Source of the DNA: Deuterostichococcus epilithicus
Taxonomy: Eukaryota; Chlorophyta; Trebouxiophyceae; Prasiolales; Stichococcaceae
DNA length: 64,000 nt
Direction: 5' to 3'
Assembly (NCBI GenBank): GCA_033439295.1
Contig: JAVTLE010000015.1
Coordinates: 806,001 to 870,000 of the forward strand
Shown: positions 1-11,876 of the stretch, one piece after another
Layout: every line of letters starts with the position of its first letter
Position numbering within the stretch: position 1 is the stretch's first letter
The notes under the pieces: generated by a model
The model's input: the letters and a program-made list of their open reading frames with translations, nothing else
The model's database searches: none
What the model was told of the DNA's origin: nothing
Program-made: the position numbers and the translations under genes

Positions 1-3000
1 ACCTTCTTCGCTGATGGCGTACGACGCCTCAGCCTCTGCCAGGTTGGGTGCGTCCGCAACCTGAATGCATGATGAGGTAGGCAGTTTCACTTCATAATGA
101 GAATTTTGTCTCAAGTGAAAGGTGCTCATCATCCTACTGCAGCAGGCCGCCGGGCGGGACGACATGAAACGGCATGTACGGTACGAGTGTTGAGGCCACA
201 TCATATGTTGGAGAAAGGTGACATGCATCGTGCCTTCATGACGCGCTGCTCTGCCTTGCCCTTGCGCAGAGACAGCCGGATGGTGGACGCATGCGCAATG
301 ACGTGCCCGCCCACCTGCGCAGCCGTGCGCACATGACATGCTTGACCGCAGGACGCTGAATGCGCAACTAACCTGAAGATGCAGGCTGACCAGCATGGCA
401 GCCTTTGTACAGCATGAGATCGTCGGCAGCGAGTCTCGGGTGCGACACATTTGGAGGCTTTGCAGCGTGGCAGGCTCTGTCAGTTGCCCCGGCCGTCAGC
501 AGCGTGCACGGTGCGAACTCACCGGCTTCTTGGGGTCGGCAACGAACATGGCGCCGCCAGAGGGGTCGGACATGACCTGGTTGGTGATGACCACCGCCAC
601 ATTAAACTCCTCCGAAATCTGCGGCAAGCAGGCATGGAGAAGAGGATGCCAAAGACGCTCTCCTGGAAGCGTAGTACAACTAGCGCTGCACTGGCAAGGG
701 GTGCACACACGATGGAAGCGTGGCAGACAAAGTGTGGACCAGCCTGTGGTCAGCGGGCTGCACCGAGCGTGCTACAAAGTGAGGCAAAGCAATTGGTCAG
801 GCACCTTCTTGAGCCGGTTCATCATCTGGCCCAGCTTCTGCTGCCTGTGGTGGCGGCCGTGTGAGGAGGTGTCAGGACGCAGTTGCAGCACCATGCAAAA
901 TCTGGCACACCTCCGCCAGCTGTCGTAAAGCCCAAGTGGTTCAATGCATGCAACACTGCTGACGATGCCGTCAACGTGCACGGTGGCAATCAGCCTGGGT
1001 GATCCATGCGGTGTCCGGACGGGCAGCGCCACCTTTCCGCGAGCTCGCCGCGGCCGGAGAAGTCGACACGCAGGTTGGCGGTGATGGAGTCCATGATGAG
1101 GAGCTTGAAGGGCTCCTCCGCCATCTTGGCCGCCAGCGGCGTCAGCAGCTCTGCGGATGCACCGGCTTGTCAGAACTTCGCCCGCGCTGCGGACGCATCG
1201 TCTGTCATGCGGTGAAGTCTGATGGCCCCCCCAGTGGCGTCAGCAGTTCTGCAGATGCAGATTCGCTGACAGCAGGGCTTCAATGCCCTGCGCATGGACG
1301 ACCAGCAGGTTTCAGTGGCGCACAATGCATTGGTGACAATGTATTGTGTGATGGGCGTCAGCGGCGTCAGCGGGCCTGCGGATGTGACCCTGATGGAAGG
1401 CAAGGCGTCAGCAGTTCAGCGAATGCAACGCCGGGAAGCGGTCGGCAGCAGCAGCTTAGCTGATGCCAACTGTGAGAACCACACGCATCAGCAGCTCTGC
1501 AGTCAGCATGCTCCACGACCGTCGCCTGTGCAGCGACTGAGCTTGTCGTGTCTGTACATTCGCAAGCAGGTGCAACGGGCCACTTGCAGCACGTGGCGCC
1601 GACGCAGAAAAGAGGCGTCCAAACAACACAGGATCACATAAACAAAACACAACATCTCGAAAGCGAGGGCGGACGCACCCATCTGCTGCTCGTGCGTGTA
1701 CGCCCGCGCATGCACGATCTGCAAGGGGGAGCAATTGCCAGCATCAACCTCAATTCCCTCTGCCTGCGCTAAACATTATCGGCTGAGGCCTGCAGCACTG
1801 CACCGCTCATGCAAGCAGGCGCGACGAGGGTGTCACAGAGGCTGTCAGATCAAGACACACAGATACCGTCTTCGGTCTTGAAGGTCAAGATAAACGCTCA
1901 CGTTCTCCAAAACGGCCTCCTCGTCCAGATTGAAGCGCGCGGCGATGGGTCGGATGCGATTGGGCCGGAAGGTGCCCTCGGTGTCGATGAACGCCACCTT
2001 GCCGGCCCCGCCGCCCATCTCCGTCGGCATCTGGTGCGCCAGGGTAACAGTGCGGCGTCACAGACCGCCATTTGGACGCCCAGAGTGGAGAGACTTTGCC
2101 GTTCAAAAGTATCTCATGAAGATGCAGGCGCACCCGCAATGCCGTGCCCCTGACACGTCCTTCAGCGCCTGTGCATGTGCTGCCAACGGGCGAACTGTAC
2201 TAGCCTGAAATGAAAGACCATGCGCAGCATGTCGAAATGCAGCGCGGCCTCTTCGTACCTGGGTCGTGACGCACAGCGTCAGACAAATCTGCGTCTTGCC
2301 AGTCCTGCAGTGAAGATGTCATTATAAATTGAGAAGCATTGCAGAGATGTATCCCGTTTAATTGCGTGGCAGGCGATGAATGTGCGCTCTATAACGAAGA
2401 GGCGCTGGTGGCTTGGCGGTCGAGACTACTGGAGACGGCATTCCAATGTCGTAAGAAACCTCTGTCACCTGTACTCGCCGAAGATCTCGGTGATGCTGCG
2501 GGACTCGATTCCGCCGCCAAGCAGCTCATTGACAGCCTCGGAGCCCGTCGAGATCTTCACCAGATCCTTCGCCCTCTGCAGCCGGAGTCGAGCGGGTGCC
2601 ATACATCAAGACTGGTGAGCGTGTTTGGGCGGGGCCACACGCATGTCAACGTCAACCAGCAGCTCCTTCTGTCACAAGCCTTGCAACTGCTTGACTTGTT
2701 AGCGGCCCAGCGGCACTTCTACTCAGTATGATCAAGTCTGGTACAGCTGGACCGAACTGCACGATCATGGTCGGCGTTTTCATCAAGGCCGCCGGGCGTT
2801 TTCGAGACTAAAGGGCAGACCTGGCGCTCGACCTCCATGGCGGACTGCCACCCGAAGTTGGCACACATCTTCTTGGCAGCGTCCAGCAGCTTGTCGACCT
2901 TGGCCTCCGACAGCCCCCGGATCTGCGACAGGTTCTGCACCGCCAGGGGCCACCACAACTGCATCAGGGCTTCAGTGATGCAACTCCTTTGATCCCAAGC

Positions 3001-3027
3001 AACCTGCATTTCATCGAAGTATCGAAC

Positions 3028-3060
<33 letters not shown>

Positions 3061-3413
3061 CCTGACAGCACCACAGCGGCGCTGGCAGGCGGGGCTGTGT
3101 ATGCGCACCTTTTTCGTGTTCATCATGAGGCCCTGGCAGGTGTGGAAGCCGGCGTCCTTTGCCTTTTTGATGTCGCCTGCAAGATGATACGGGCGCCCGC
3201 CGTCAGCTGATATGGTCGATGATGTTCGTCTGCCATCCAGCTGCTGCACAAGTGGCTGACAGTGATCAGGTGCTGGTACAGCACATGAGGAAGGTGGCAT
3301 GCAGCAATTCTAGACGAACAGCGTGCACCGCGGTTGATGCCAAGCTGCTCGAGCTTCTCGATGGCATCAAATTCATCGTCCGCCTCTTCCTCCGCCACCT
3401 CCTGCTGCTGCAC
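1..3413 (-). CDS. DMC1: DMC1 meiotic recombinase (RecA/RAD51 family), partial at both ends
   Basis: DMC1 forms filaments on single-stranded DNA and performs strand exchange between homologues in meiosis. Twelve exons were traced, with frame kept throughout: 3329-3413, 3109-3176, 2821-2934, 2469-2575, 2259-2304, 1902-2030, 1679-1718, 1033-1150, 805-844, 523-618, 234-314 and 1-60. The order is an N-terminal HhH domain ([10 protein letters not shown]), a Walker A written GEYRTGKTQ, then [19 protein letters not shown], a Walker B region ([20 protein letters not shown]) and [25 protein letters not shown] and [11 protein letters not shown] identify DMC1; RAD51 has GGN and DSPCLPEAEA. The last few C-terminal residues lie beyond position 1. 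The short first exon was not found: 3413 is a splice acceptor followed by GTG, not a start. The intron at 61-233 begins with GC. No disabling change was seen. Confidence 0.93.
1131..1510 (-). repeat. Degenerate copies of a DMC1 exon 5' edge inside an intron
   Basis: The exon starting at 1150 reads, on the minus strand, acceptor then AGCTGCTGACGCCGCTGG. Upstream in the same intron the same pattern recurs near 1262-1230, 1390-1350, 1430-1400, 1470-1440 and 1500-1485, each centred on a CTGCTGACGCC-like core. The first two copies also keep a CAG acceptor. Similarity tends to weaken with distance from the exon. The spacing is irregular, about 30-120 bp. Confidence 0.7.
3029..3059. repeat. CAG/CTG trinucleotide microsatellite
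   Basis: About ten uninterrupted CAG units lie in the DMC1 intron between the exons at 3109-3176 and 2821-2934. The tract is non-coding in the gene model. Confidence 0.9.
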
Positions 3414-4305
3414 CTGCTGACTTGCGCTGCATGCAGCGGCAAAAGAGCACTGACAACGACAGCCCCGACCATTATGTGCGCATGAAGTTTGCGGCCGTCA
3501 AAGATCGTACACAATCAATCCGTGCAGAGCAAGTCAGTCCAAGCATCCGCCCGAAATTACGCCGTGTACCAAAAGACCAGCGTGCAATTGACGAGTGGGC
3601 TGCAAGGGTGCACCTTTTGGCCAGCTGCTCAGCCATCCTTGCGAGTCGATGCAAGGAGACGGCTGGAATGCGACCTGAGGCCTCCGAAGGCTGCAGAATC
3701 AGCGCAGCCTGCGCCAGCCGAAGCACCTGCGGTGAGCTTTCGGCAGCGGCACTGCTGACGGAGTGTACAACAGTTCTGCAACGTGGCAGCAGCCTCTGGC
3801 CAGCGCAGGCGCTGCAGCCGCGCACTCAAGAAGAAGCCTGGTCAAGTTGCACAGGGTACTCGCTGCTGGCAGACCAGCTGTAACAGTGGGCCAAAACTCG
3901 TTCGACAGCTGCTGAACACCAGCGGCGGGTCCTGCTTTCGCTGGGCGATGTGCAAGCAGGAGGCAACCAGCTGAGCTGTTGCGGAAGCTGGGAGTGTATG
4001 TGCTGGCGTATAACGGCTGGCGATGAGGCTGATGGACATCCTCTCCTCGGCCATCCGTCGTTCATATTGCGAATCTGCCGGGGGAGTCTCCCGCGGAAGG
4101 GTCCCACCGAATAAACCGCCTTCTTGTACACAACTCTGCCAACACGTTGGAGCCTGTTCTCGTGCATTACAGTTGGCTGCGTTCGGGTGCAACAAGGTCT
4201 TGAGCGCATCATGCCGGCGATGCAAGACAATCAAATCGCGGAAACTAATGGGTGTGCCGCCAGCCTCACAACCGGCAGCTGTGTCCAGCACGTCCAGCGC
4301 CCAGA
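3414..4305. other. Spacer between NAA15 3' end and DMC1; should hold the missing DMC1 first exon
   Basis: Both neighbours are transcribed on the minus strand. The spacer should contain the NAA15 3' UTR, the DMC1 promoter and the short DMC1 first exon. A TGTAA element (the usual green algal poly(A) signal) lies on the minus strand near 4166-4170, about 140 bases past the NAA15 stop. I could not choose among several possible first exons for DMC1. I see no other gene. Confidence 0.5.
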
Positions 4306-7300
4306 CTATGTCAACTTCAGGCTTTCGACGCCGTTGGCCAGCCCATTGGCTGCCGCCGCCGCCTCCACTGCCTTCTCCAGCGGCAGCCGCTTCTGGCCGT
4401 CAAAGTATGGAGACCACGCAAACTTCTCGCTGCACCGCTGCTTCCAGGTGTCTGCCGCTGCCGGCGCCGCCAGCTGCTCCCGCAGCAGCTGGTGCACCGT
4501 GACACAGTCATCGTGCTGCAGCGGCAGCGCCCCCGACTTGGTGCCTGCATGCAACCAGTTTGCTGTCCACATCAGCACTGCGCCTGGCACCCTTCAAGAT
4601 GCAGTTGGTGTGCGCCGACTTTGGGGTGGAGAGTGTGCCATTATGAGAGGGGCATGCATCTTGCTGCGGGCCATTCTGCACCATGCATGCAGATGCACAC
4701 CAGCTATGTGACACACCGCTCCTTCACCGCATCGCTGTGCCTCAAGCATCACCTGAGAGGATGAGCTGTGCTGAGGCCTCCTTCCGGCTGGGCTCCAGCA
4801 GGGCGGCCGCCTCCGCGGCCGCTGCCAGGTGCAGCAGCGACGCAGAGCTGTGCTGCTGCGCGTACTGCGCCTGGTACTCTGGCAGCGGCCGGCTGCCCAG
4901 CACCTGCTGCAGCTGCGCACCGATCACGCGCTGCACCACCTCCGGTGACGCCTGCAGACAGGAAACCAACTGAGAACCACCCTCGCAACAACGTACCGCC
5001 ATCAGCAGGTGAGAACACCCACCAGCGACCAAAGGGTGGCAGAGAGCAGTACACACGCTGCATGCATGCGGCCGCGCGATGCCCACTATGCCCAGCGTGC
5101 TTTCAACGCCAGTAGAGCGGCGACAGGAGTGCAGTAGACGGTCACCGGGGCGCTGCCGTCCGCCGCCTGCGCCTTGAGGGCGAAGCGCACGACCATGCGG
5201 TGCGCCGTCGGGTGGCCCGCGCCGCCGAGCGCGAGCGCGCGCTTGACGGCGGACAGCGCCAGCAGCAGCTTCCCCTTGCGCAGGTACACCTCGAAGGCCC
5301 AAAGCTGCGTCTCCAGCCTGCAAGGCGATTGCAGAAGCTGGTGGTCCTCTTGTAGAGCAAAAGCTCATATGAGATGGGAGCAGCTGCTCTTGCGCTGGCG
5401 CAGGTACACCTCGAAGGCCCAAAGCTGCACTTCCCGCTTGCGGGGCGATTGATGCAGATGGAGAGCGAAGCGACTGCCACCAATGAACCAATGAAAAGAT
5501 CGATGAACCATGCACCCGCCACCACACACGAGTGCTCCTCCCACAGGCGTCAGCTGCTTGCGAGGCGTGCTCGCACGCCCACCTGGTGTCTGCATGCTGC
5601 TTGAGCTTCTCCAGCAGCTTTGTGGCCTCGCCCAGCGGGTCGGTGGTCGCCGCCAGCTGCTTGCCGTCTGGGTCCGGGTCCGCCTTCCTGCGTCAGAGGC
5701 AACAGGGCGACGTCATCGCCAGACAGCAGCAAAACCACATTCAAAACTGAGCCGCAAAGCCGTGTTGGGAGAGCTGCTGGCAGGATCCCTTTGCGGTCTC
5801 GAGCTGCAGATCAAAACAAACCTTGCGGATGCCACCTGTGGCGCTGCCACACAGCACCCCATTCTGCGGCGTACCTCTTTGCTGCGGCTGGCTTCTTCGC
5901 GGCTGCCTTCTCTTTGGCAGCGGCCTCGGCAGCCGCCGCCTCTTTGGCCCGCGCCTCGTCCTCCCGCTTCTTCTGCTTTGCCGCCTCCTTCCGCTGCTGC
6001 TGCTTGTGCTTCCGCCGCTCCTCCGCCGACATTGCCTCGACCCGGTTGGCCTCCTCCTGTGCGCCAGCGGACAGAAGTCTTGCAGGGGTGTTTTAGGCGG
6101 GTTTCGGGGGAGAAGATGTGCTATACTAGCAGTCATCCTAATCCAGACAGGTTTGCAGGGGTTTAGGTTCATGTTTGGTGCAGCTTCTTTCCTGGGTGCA
6201 TGCAGCCTGCCGGTGTGAGCCGAGGATTTTGGGCAGGCACATTTTGGGCAGGCACAGCACACAGCAGTCACTCTGCGGGAGTTCAGCCAGCGACTATGGC
6301 CGACACACTTGAAAGCCGAGCTGCTGCTGTCGGCACCTGCGTCGAGCCGGATGGCTTGTCATGAAGGTGCACGTAGGTCTGGATGGCGCAGTATGCCGCC
6401 TTCACGTATGGCACCGCCGAGTGCAGCGAGTCCTCCTGCAGGCGGCAGAGCCACAAAAGTCTTGAATGCGAGTGACTTGCTGGCAGACTGCTTTCAGTGT
6501 GCGGTGACGACGCCACCAGCCGCCCTGTGTGGCTATGGTGTGCCCCACGGGACCTTGTGCTGGCACGCACCATGCGCAGCATGTCGATGTAGGCGCGCAG
6601 CGTCATCTTGCGGATGCAGTAGCCGTGGAAATCGAACTGGTCCTCGTTGATGTCGAAGAAGTGCTTGCTCACCGCCAGGAAGTTCTTCAGCGCCTGCGCA
6701 TCAGTTTGAGGCAAAAAGGGTCAACGTGCTGATGAGGCTCTGCGAGATCAATGCATGCAAGTGAGACGGTCGGGGTATGACTACGAGATTCATTGTAGGG
6801 CCAAAGAAAGACAGAGGCGGGTCCCAGCGTCAGATCGGATACAGTGTACAGCGGCATCCGTCAGGCAATAAGCGGAAAAGTAGGACTCATTTCGCTGTGA
6901 GGCGATTGATTTGCATAGTGATCATCATAGGACACGCCGTTCATGGTTGCGAACCAAACCGCAACAGGTTGCTTGCATGCAGGAAGGCGCTAGAGCCAGT
7001 ACCAAGCTCAACATCAGCTTGCTCACAGCATGACAAAGGTATGTGGCGTCCGTCAGGCAATAAGCGGAAAAGTAGGTCTCATCTTGCCGTGAGGCAATTG
7101 ATTCGCATAGTGATCATCACAGGACTCGCCATATGCACCAGGAGCCAGTTTGGTGAGGGCTGCAGCAGTGGGGTGTGTTGTTGTGGCACAAGAAGTTGTA
7201 AGGCAGGACCGAAAACTCACCTTGCCATACTCGCTGCGCCGCAGCCAGGCGCGGCCGCACTCGATTTCGTACCAGGTGCACTGCATGTCGAAGAGGTTGT

Positions 7301-10300
7301 TGACCTGGTCCCCGTCTTTGGTGAACATCGCCGCAGTCGCCTCCGCGCCCTCCACGTCGCCCGCCCGGAACTTCCACTTGGCTGCCGTGCTGTTCAGGAA
7401 CCTGCACATGGAGTGCGGGTCAGACAGTCGAGTGGACGTTGAGTGCACTGTATGACGTACGTGCGCTGTTTGGCTGATCGAAAACAGGGCATGCTGTTTC
7501 GCCAGCCGCGAGGCTGCTCCACCAAACTCGTCCGCCGCTGTGTTGTGCTGCCGCCAGGACAGCAGGCCTGCAAGCGATCAAACTGACAGTGCCCAGCTGT
7601 CACTGCGAAAGGAGACGTCGCTCTTCAGGCCACCCGCAGGCAAAGTTCCTAGCCTGCAGGATGTCCAAGAATGTGAAGCCCACCTGTCGGCAAGGTCCAT
7701 GCTGCGAGCCTTGTCGGCGGCCGCCGCCGCGCCCTCCACATCGCCGGCGTGCTTCAGGATTTTGGCCTTCACCATGTACAACTCGATGAGCGTCGGCGTG
7801 TGCTCCGTGCACTGCTGCAGCAGCTCCAGCGCCTTCCCTGTGCGGAGCACAGCAGAGCGTACAGCAGAGAGCCGGGCGACGATGCCCCTTCCCTGGACCC
7901 GCCGCTTGAACGATGCACGGTTGCCCTGACGACTCCTCACCTCACTCACAGCATGGCATATGAGGACCTTGCGGAGCTCGGGCGTGCCGGTCCGTGCTGT
8001 GGCGTGCCTGCTGGAGCAATGGTGCTGCACCTGTGTCGCCGAGGCGGTCGTGGTGCTGCGCCAGGTACACAAGGGTCCACAGCTGCGCCTCCGGCGAGGC
8101 GGGCGTTGCCTGCGACTCGCCGGCCAGCTGCGGGAAGGCGCTGTCCGCCACGAGCGCGTCCAGTAGCCGCTGGAACAGCGCGCCCAGCGCCTGCGGGGCG
8201 GTCGGGAACGGGTGTCTGCGAAGCTGAGCCGCCAGGGATGGGGGGAGCCAGCATCCAGCGACTGTCTGGACAGAGGCCCCGTTCCAGAGAAGGCCTGGCA
8301 AACAAAGGGCGACACGACTGATTGGGGTTGGTGGCATGACAGTCATGCCAGGACGACAGGATGGTGACCATATCAAACTGCTCACCTCTGCCTTCGCTGT
8401 GTCCACATACAGGGACTTGAGGTCCGTGAACAGGCTGGGGATGCCCTTCTGCAGGAAGCGCCGAATGTACGCCTCTGCTGCGGCTGTGAACCCGTCTCCC
8501 ACCTGCACGCAGGCCGGATGATCGGGTGAGAAGGGTACGGTGCTGCAATTGTGCTCTGCTGGCGCTCCCTGGGGCAGTGGCCCCACAGTGCTCATGCACG
8601 CCTCTTCATACTGACTGTGGAGGCCGCAGCCGCCTCCTGTCTGGGCAGCCAACTGCTGATTCTGGCAGCCAGCCTTCCCAGCCGGCCAACCCGCAGGAAG
8701 CTCTGCTCTCGTGTGCTCGATTCTTCCCCTGTCCACCACGTTTGTCTGGCACTGAGGGAGGCCCGGCATGCCATCGCATGCCACCCACCTCAAAGTCGAG
8801 TGGGATGCGGAAGGCGGCGGAGCTCCTTGGGTGCGCCGCCTGCAGCTGGACGTACAGCTCCCGCAGCCGCGCCCGCTGCTCGTCCGTCAGCGCCGCCGTG
8901 CTGTCGCCCGGCAGCCCGAGCGCCTCCCGCAGCGAGGTGTGGTACCGGTAATTGTCTGGCGTGTCCGCCACTAGCTCCCTGCGGAGTCCCATTCCAACAA
9001 ACGTTGCATGGACTGCATGGCCTGTGTGCCGGTGCTGACGTTCCCGGAGCATCCTCAAATGCAAAGTGAAGCGCCAGCCAGCAGGTCGCAACTAGCAGCG
9101 CAAACCTGTTGTGGCATACAGAACCTGCTGTATGCCGGGCCGGGCCTTGAGCAGGAGCTGCGAGTGGCACCTGTACAGCTTCTCGGCCTCGGCGCTGCGC
9201 CCCAACTGCAGCAGCAGCTGCGCCCTCATCTCCCGCGCGCTGAGTGCGTCCAGGATCTTGTCCTGCGGCACAAGCAATGGGTGTTGAACTGATACCTGTT
9301 GATTTGTGTCCAACCTGGCTGCTGCCCAGCTGCGGGAGGATGTTTTGTATCAGCTGCCCCACAGCACGATGGATGACCTTTTTGCGACCGGGACGCCTCC
9401 TTGTCTGGTGCCTGACGCTCTCAGCACAAGCGTGATTGCTGAAGAAGCAGAGCCTGGCTCGCAGCCAGCAGCGCGATGCGCCCCAGACCGCCAGCATCAC
9501 CCACTGGATCCCCGATAGCTGTCCGGCTCGAGCAAGCGCGACTGCTCCTCAAGGTCCACACCCGGCTGGCGTCCGCCACCGGAGTGCTTCGGCGCTCGCC
9601 GGCCCTCCAGCAAGACGAACACTTGCTGGTCACCCCCGGCGCCCGCCTGTCGGTTGGACCCTTGCGGTGTTGAGACACGAGCACGACCCGCTGTCGACCC
9701 GCACCTGGCTGGAGTTCAGGAGCGCAAGCGCCTCGGCGGCCTTGCCGCCCTCGGCCAGCACGGAGGCCTTGTAGAGCACCAGCTCGCTGCGCTCGTAGGC
9801 TTCTGAGGCCGGCTCCTCCTCCTGCGTGTTCTCGTACGCGTCCAGCACCTGGGCGGCACAACGTGAACCACAAGATGTGGGACCACGGCCAAGCATGCCA
9901 CCCTTTGCCGCTTGATTGCAAAGTCCTTAGACAATATCTGCGACCGCCAGTGCAGTGCAGGCATGCGCAAGGCACCCCTCTGGCATCACAGGTCCTTGGC
10001 CGCTGACCATCTGCTGCCCAGCATGCCAGGCCCGCAGCTGCGTTGACAGGCAGCTGTGATGGAAGGCGCACGTTCACGGCCAGCTCGTAGTTCTTGTTGA
10101 GATGGTGTGCCACGGCAAACGAGATCCAGTTGTTCCGGTTGGCAGGCTTCAGGATCAGCAGCTGGTGCCGCGTCTCCACAAAGCCGGAGATGTCCCGCAG
10201 CTGGATCTGTGTCCGGAACCAAGGTGACCGCATGAGGAAACGTCGAAGGCTGGGGCGATTTGGTTGGTAACCAGGTCAAGACTTGCTGCAGCCATGTTGC

Positions 10301-10989
10301 TCTTGACGTGTTGAGCTCAGCAGCTTCGTTATTATCACTTGCCTGCAGGCCAGCCAGGTCGCGCAGGACTTGGATGCTCTCCTTTTCCATGCGCAGCGCA
10401 TTCTTGTAGCACTTGATGGCCTCGTCGTATTCGGAGTACGAGCGGTACAGCAACCTGCAGGCATTGGGTGCGCTGACTGTGATCAAAAGATCGGTCATTC
10501 GGGCAGCATGCGCCGTGCCCATTGCCATGCCGATGCGGCTGCACATACATTGAGTGCACCAGCGCATCAGTGCAGTGCCCGCTTGGAAGCCCGCTGAAGC
10601 TCACCCGTAGACATGCCAGCACACGTGGCTTTTGAGGTTGTGCTTCAGGCCCTTGCGCACGAGCTCAAAGGCTTCGTCTTTGCGCTCCTCGCTCATGCAG
10701 TTGACGATGAGGCCCTTCATGGCCAGCGTCTCGCCATGCTCCGGATTCTTCTTCAGAATCTGAGCACCAAAAGGTCACAGTCGCATAAGCCTCGACGAAA
10801 GCATGTGACGACTGGCGCCGCCGCCGCCGCACACACAATGATGCACACCATGGCACTGACGTCGGTGCACACCTGGTCCGCTGCTTTGATGCCCTTCTTG
10901 TATTGCTTGCTCTCATAGAACTTGACCAGCTGCCGAAACAGGGTGGCGTCCTTCGACGCCAGCACCTGGGCATCAGGCTGGGGCGCCAT
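4306..10989 (-). CDS. NAA15: NAA15, auxiliary (ribosome-anchoring) subunit of N-terminal acetyltransferase A
   Basis: NAA15 is the TPR scaffold that holds the NAA10 catalytic subunit at the ribosome exit tunnel for co-translational N-terminal acetylation. Eighteen exons were traced and total 2676 bases (891 residues), close to the usual 850-900: 10873-10989, 10605-10759, 10343-10454, 10072-10206, 9705-9848, 9171-9262, 8789-8978, 8386-8502, 8031-8190, 7684-7837, 7221-7401, 6571-6693, 6337-6435, 5875-6056, 5583-5687, 5146-5317, 4753-4951 and 4306-4544. Family signatures run in order: [15 protein letters not shown] near the start, [55 protein letters not shown], a Lys/Ala/Glu-rich helix, then DPDPDG. 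The start is the ATG at 10989, the only ATG in good register. The third intron (10207-10342) has a GCAAGT donor. The gene looks complete. Confidence 0.95.
5279..5441 (-). repeat. Tandem duplication of a NAA15 exon start, 120 bp apart
   Basis: Bases 5280-5308, within the exon at 5146-5317, are identical to 5400-5428 in the intron just upstream of that exon in transcription. The offset is exactly 120 bp. Weaker similarity continues about 25 bases beyond on the intron side (GGCGATTG shared). The exon copy encodes LWAFEVYLR; the intron copy is not used in the gene model. Confidence 0.85.
6853..7128 (-). repeat. Pair of ~80-bp direct repeats inside a NAA15 intron
   Basis: About 6855-6937 and 7046-7128 are direct repeats with roughly ten differences, sharing GTCAGGCAATAAGCGGAAAA and GCATAGTGATCATCA. 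They lie about 190 bp apart in the intron between the exons at 7221-7401 and 6571-6693. On the minus strand both contain a GGCAAGATGAG- or GGCGAAATGAG-like stretch that resembles the donor of the preceding exon (GGCAAG then GTGAG), but this match is short. Confidence 0.85.
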
Positions 10990-11876
10990 CTTGTCTGCAA
11001 CCAGGGGTGCAGCCCGCACCCCAAGCTGCCTCTTAACGCTGCGCCTGCTGCTGATGGGTTGCCGGGATAAAACGGCAGCTGACTCGACGTGCGATAGGTG
11101 TCGACAAGCTAATGTAGCATTTGTGTGTGGCAACGATCTAGCTCATCGTTTTGCTTAACAACTTCCTCAGTGGCGGCTGTCGCACTGATCAATTCTTGCG
11201 GTTGTGCAGCAAAACGCACATCAATATCATGCGTCGCAACCGACTGTCTGCGCGGCTGCACGCCAGCATTCGCCGTCAGACTCACAGCTGATTAGCATCG
11301 GTTGGCAATTCCGCTTGGTGCTAATAATTGAGATCATGAATGCACTGTCAGTCTTCATTCAAGCGCCCCTTTGCCGACATCAGTACGCCACTTGCTAAAG
11401 GGGCCACACACCCTCGCCACACAGGCGGGCTACGCCACGCGCTGGCCCGGCCCGCCGCTTGCCTTGCGGCAGCGGCAGTGCTCGCTGTTATGGATGTCCC
11501 GCCGCCCCGCTGGGCACCGCTGCCCTTGACGCCAAACATGGCTATCGCTCATGGTCAGTGGTCCGCATACCAGCCCTTGCGTACACAGCGGCCCAGCTTG
11601 GACCCTCGATTCAGCGGCTTGACTTGACTACAGCATTCCGCCGCTTGCCGCCGCTCCCTCGCTGTTTCAGCTTTATCGCCAACCCCCTACTAGTTGCTCA
11701 TGCCTCGCTGAGCCAAGGGATGAAATGCCGTGCTAATCTGATCATCAGTACGTCAACTTCAGGATGTCAAGGAGATGAAATGTTTCAAGAGCAAAGGCGG
11801 TGATAAATTGCAACAGCCTTCAGCCCCAATATTGATGGTGCTTCCGCCGGGCATTCCGCAGCCGGCACCACTGAAG
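10990..11876. other. Spacer: NAA15 promoter and glycosylase 3' region
   Basis: About 890 bases separate the NAA15 start from the stop codon of the glycosylase gene, both on the minus strand. It should hold the NAA15 promoter and 5' UTR and the glycosylase 3' UTR. Short open frames exist on the plus strand near 11340-11800, but they show no recognisable domain and no splice support. I see no RNA gene. Confidence 0.5.

Noticed and set aside
1131-1510. CRISPR-like array
   Set aside because: Units are degenerate, irregularly spaced and derived from the adjacent exon, in a eukaryotic intron.
1-3413. Assignment as RAD51
   Set aside because: GGHV, STIRL and [11 protein letters not shown] are DMC1 forms; RAD51 has GGN and DSPCLPEAEA-type residues there.
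3411-3413. GTG at 3411-3413 as the DMC1 start codon
   Set aside because: The codon is preceded by a good CAG acceptor and the family has a further N-terminal segment, so it is an internal exon start.
6853-7128. Transposon terminal repeats
   Set aside because: The repeats are direct, not inverted. There is no transposase and no target-site duplication was seen.
11340-11803. A gene in the NAA15-glycosylase spacer
   Set aside because: Short overlapping frames with no domain, no splice pattern and no codon preference that sets them apart.
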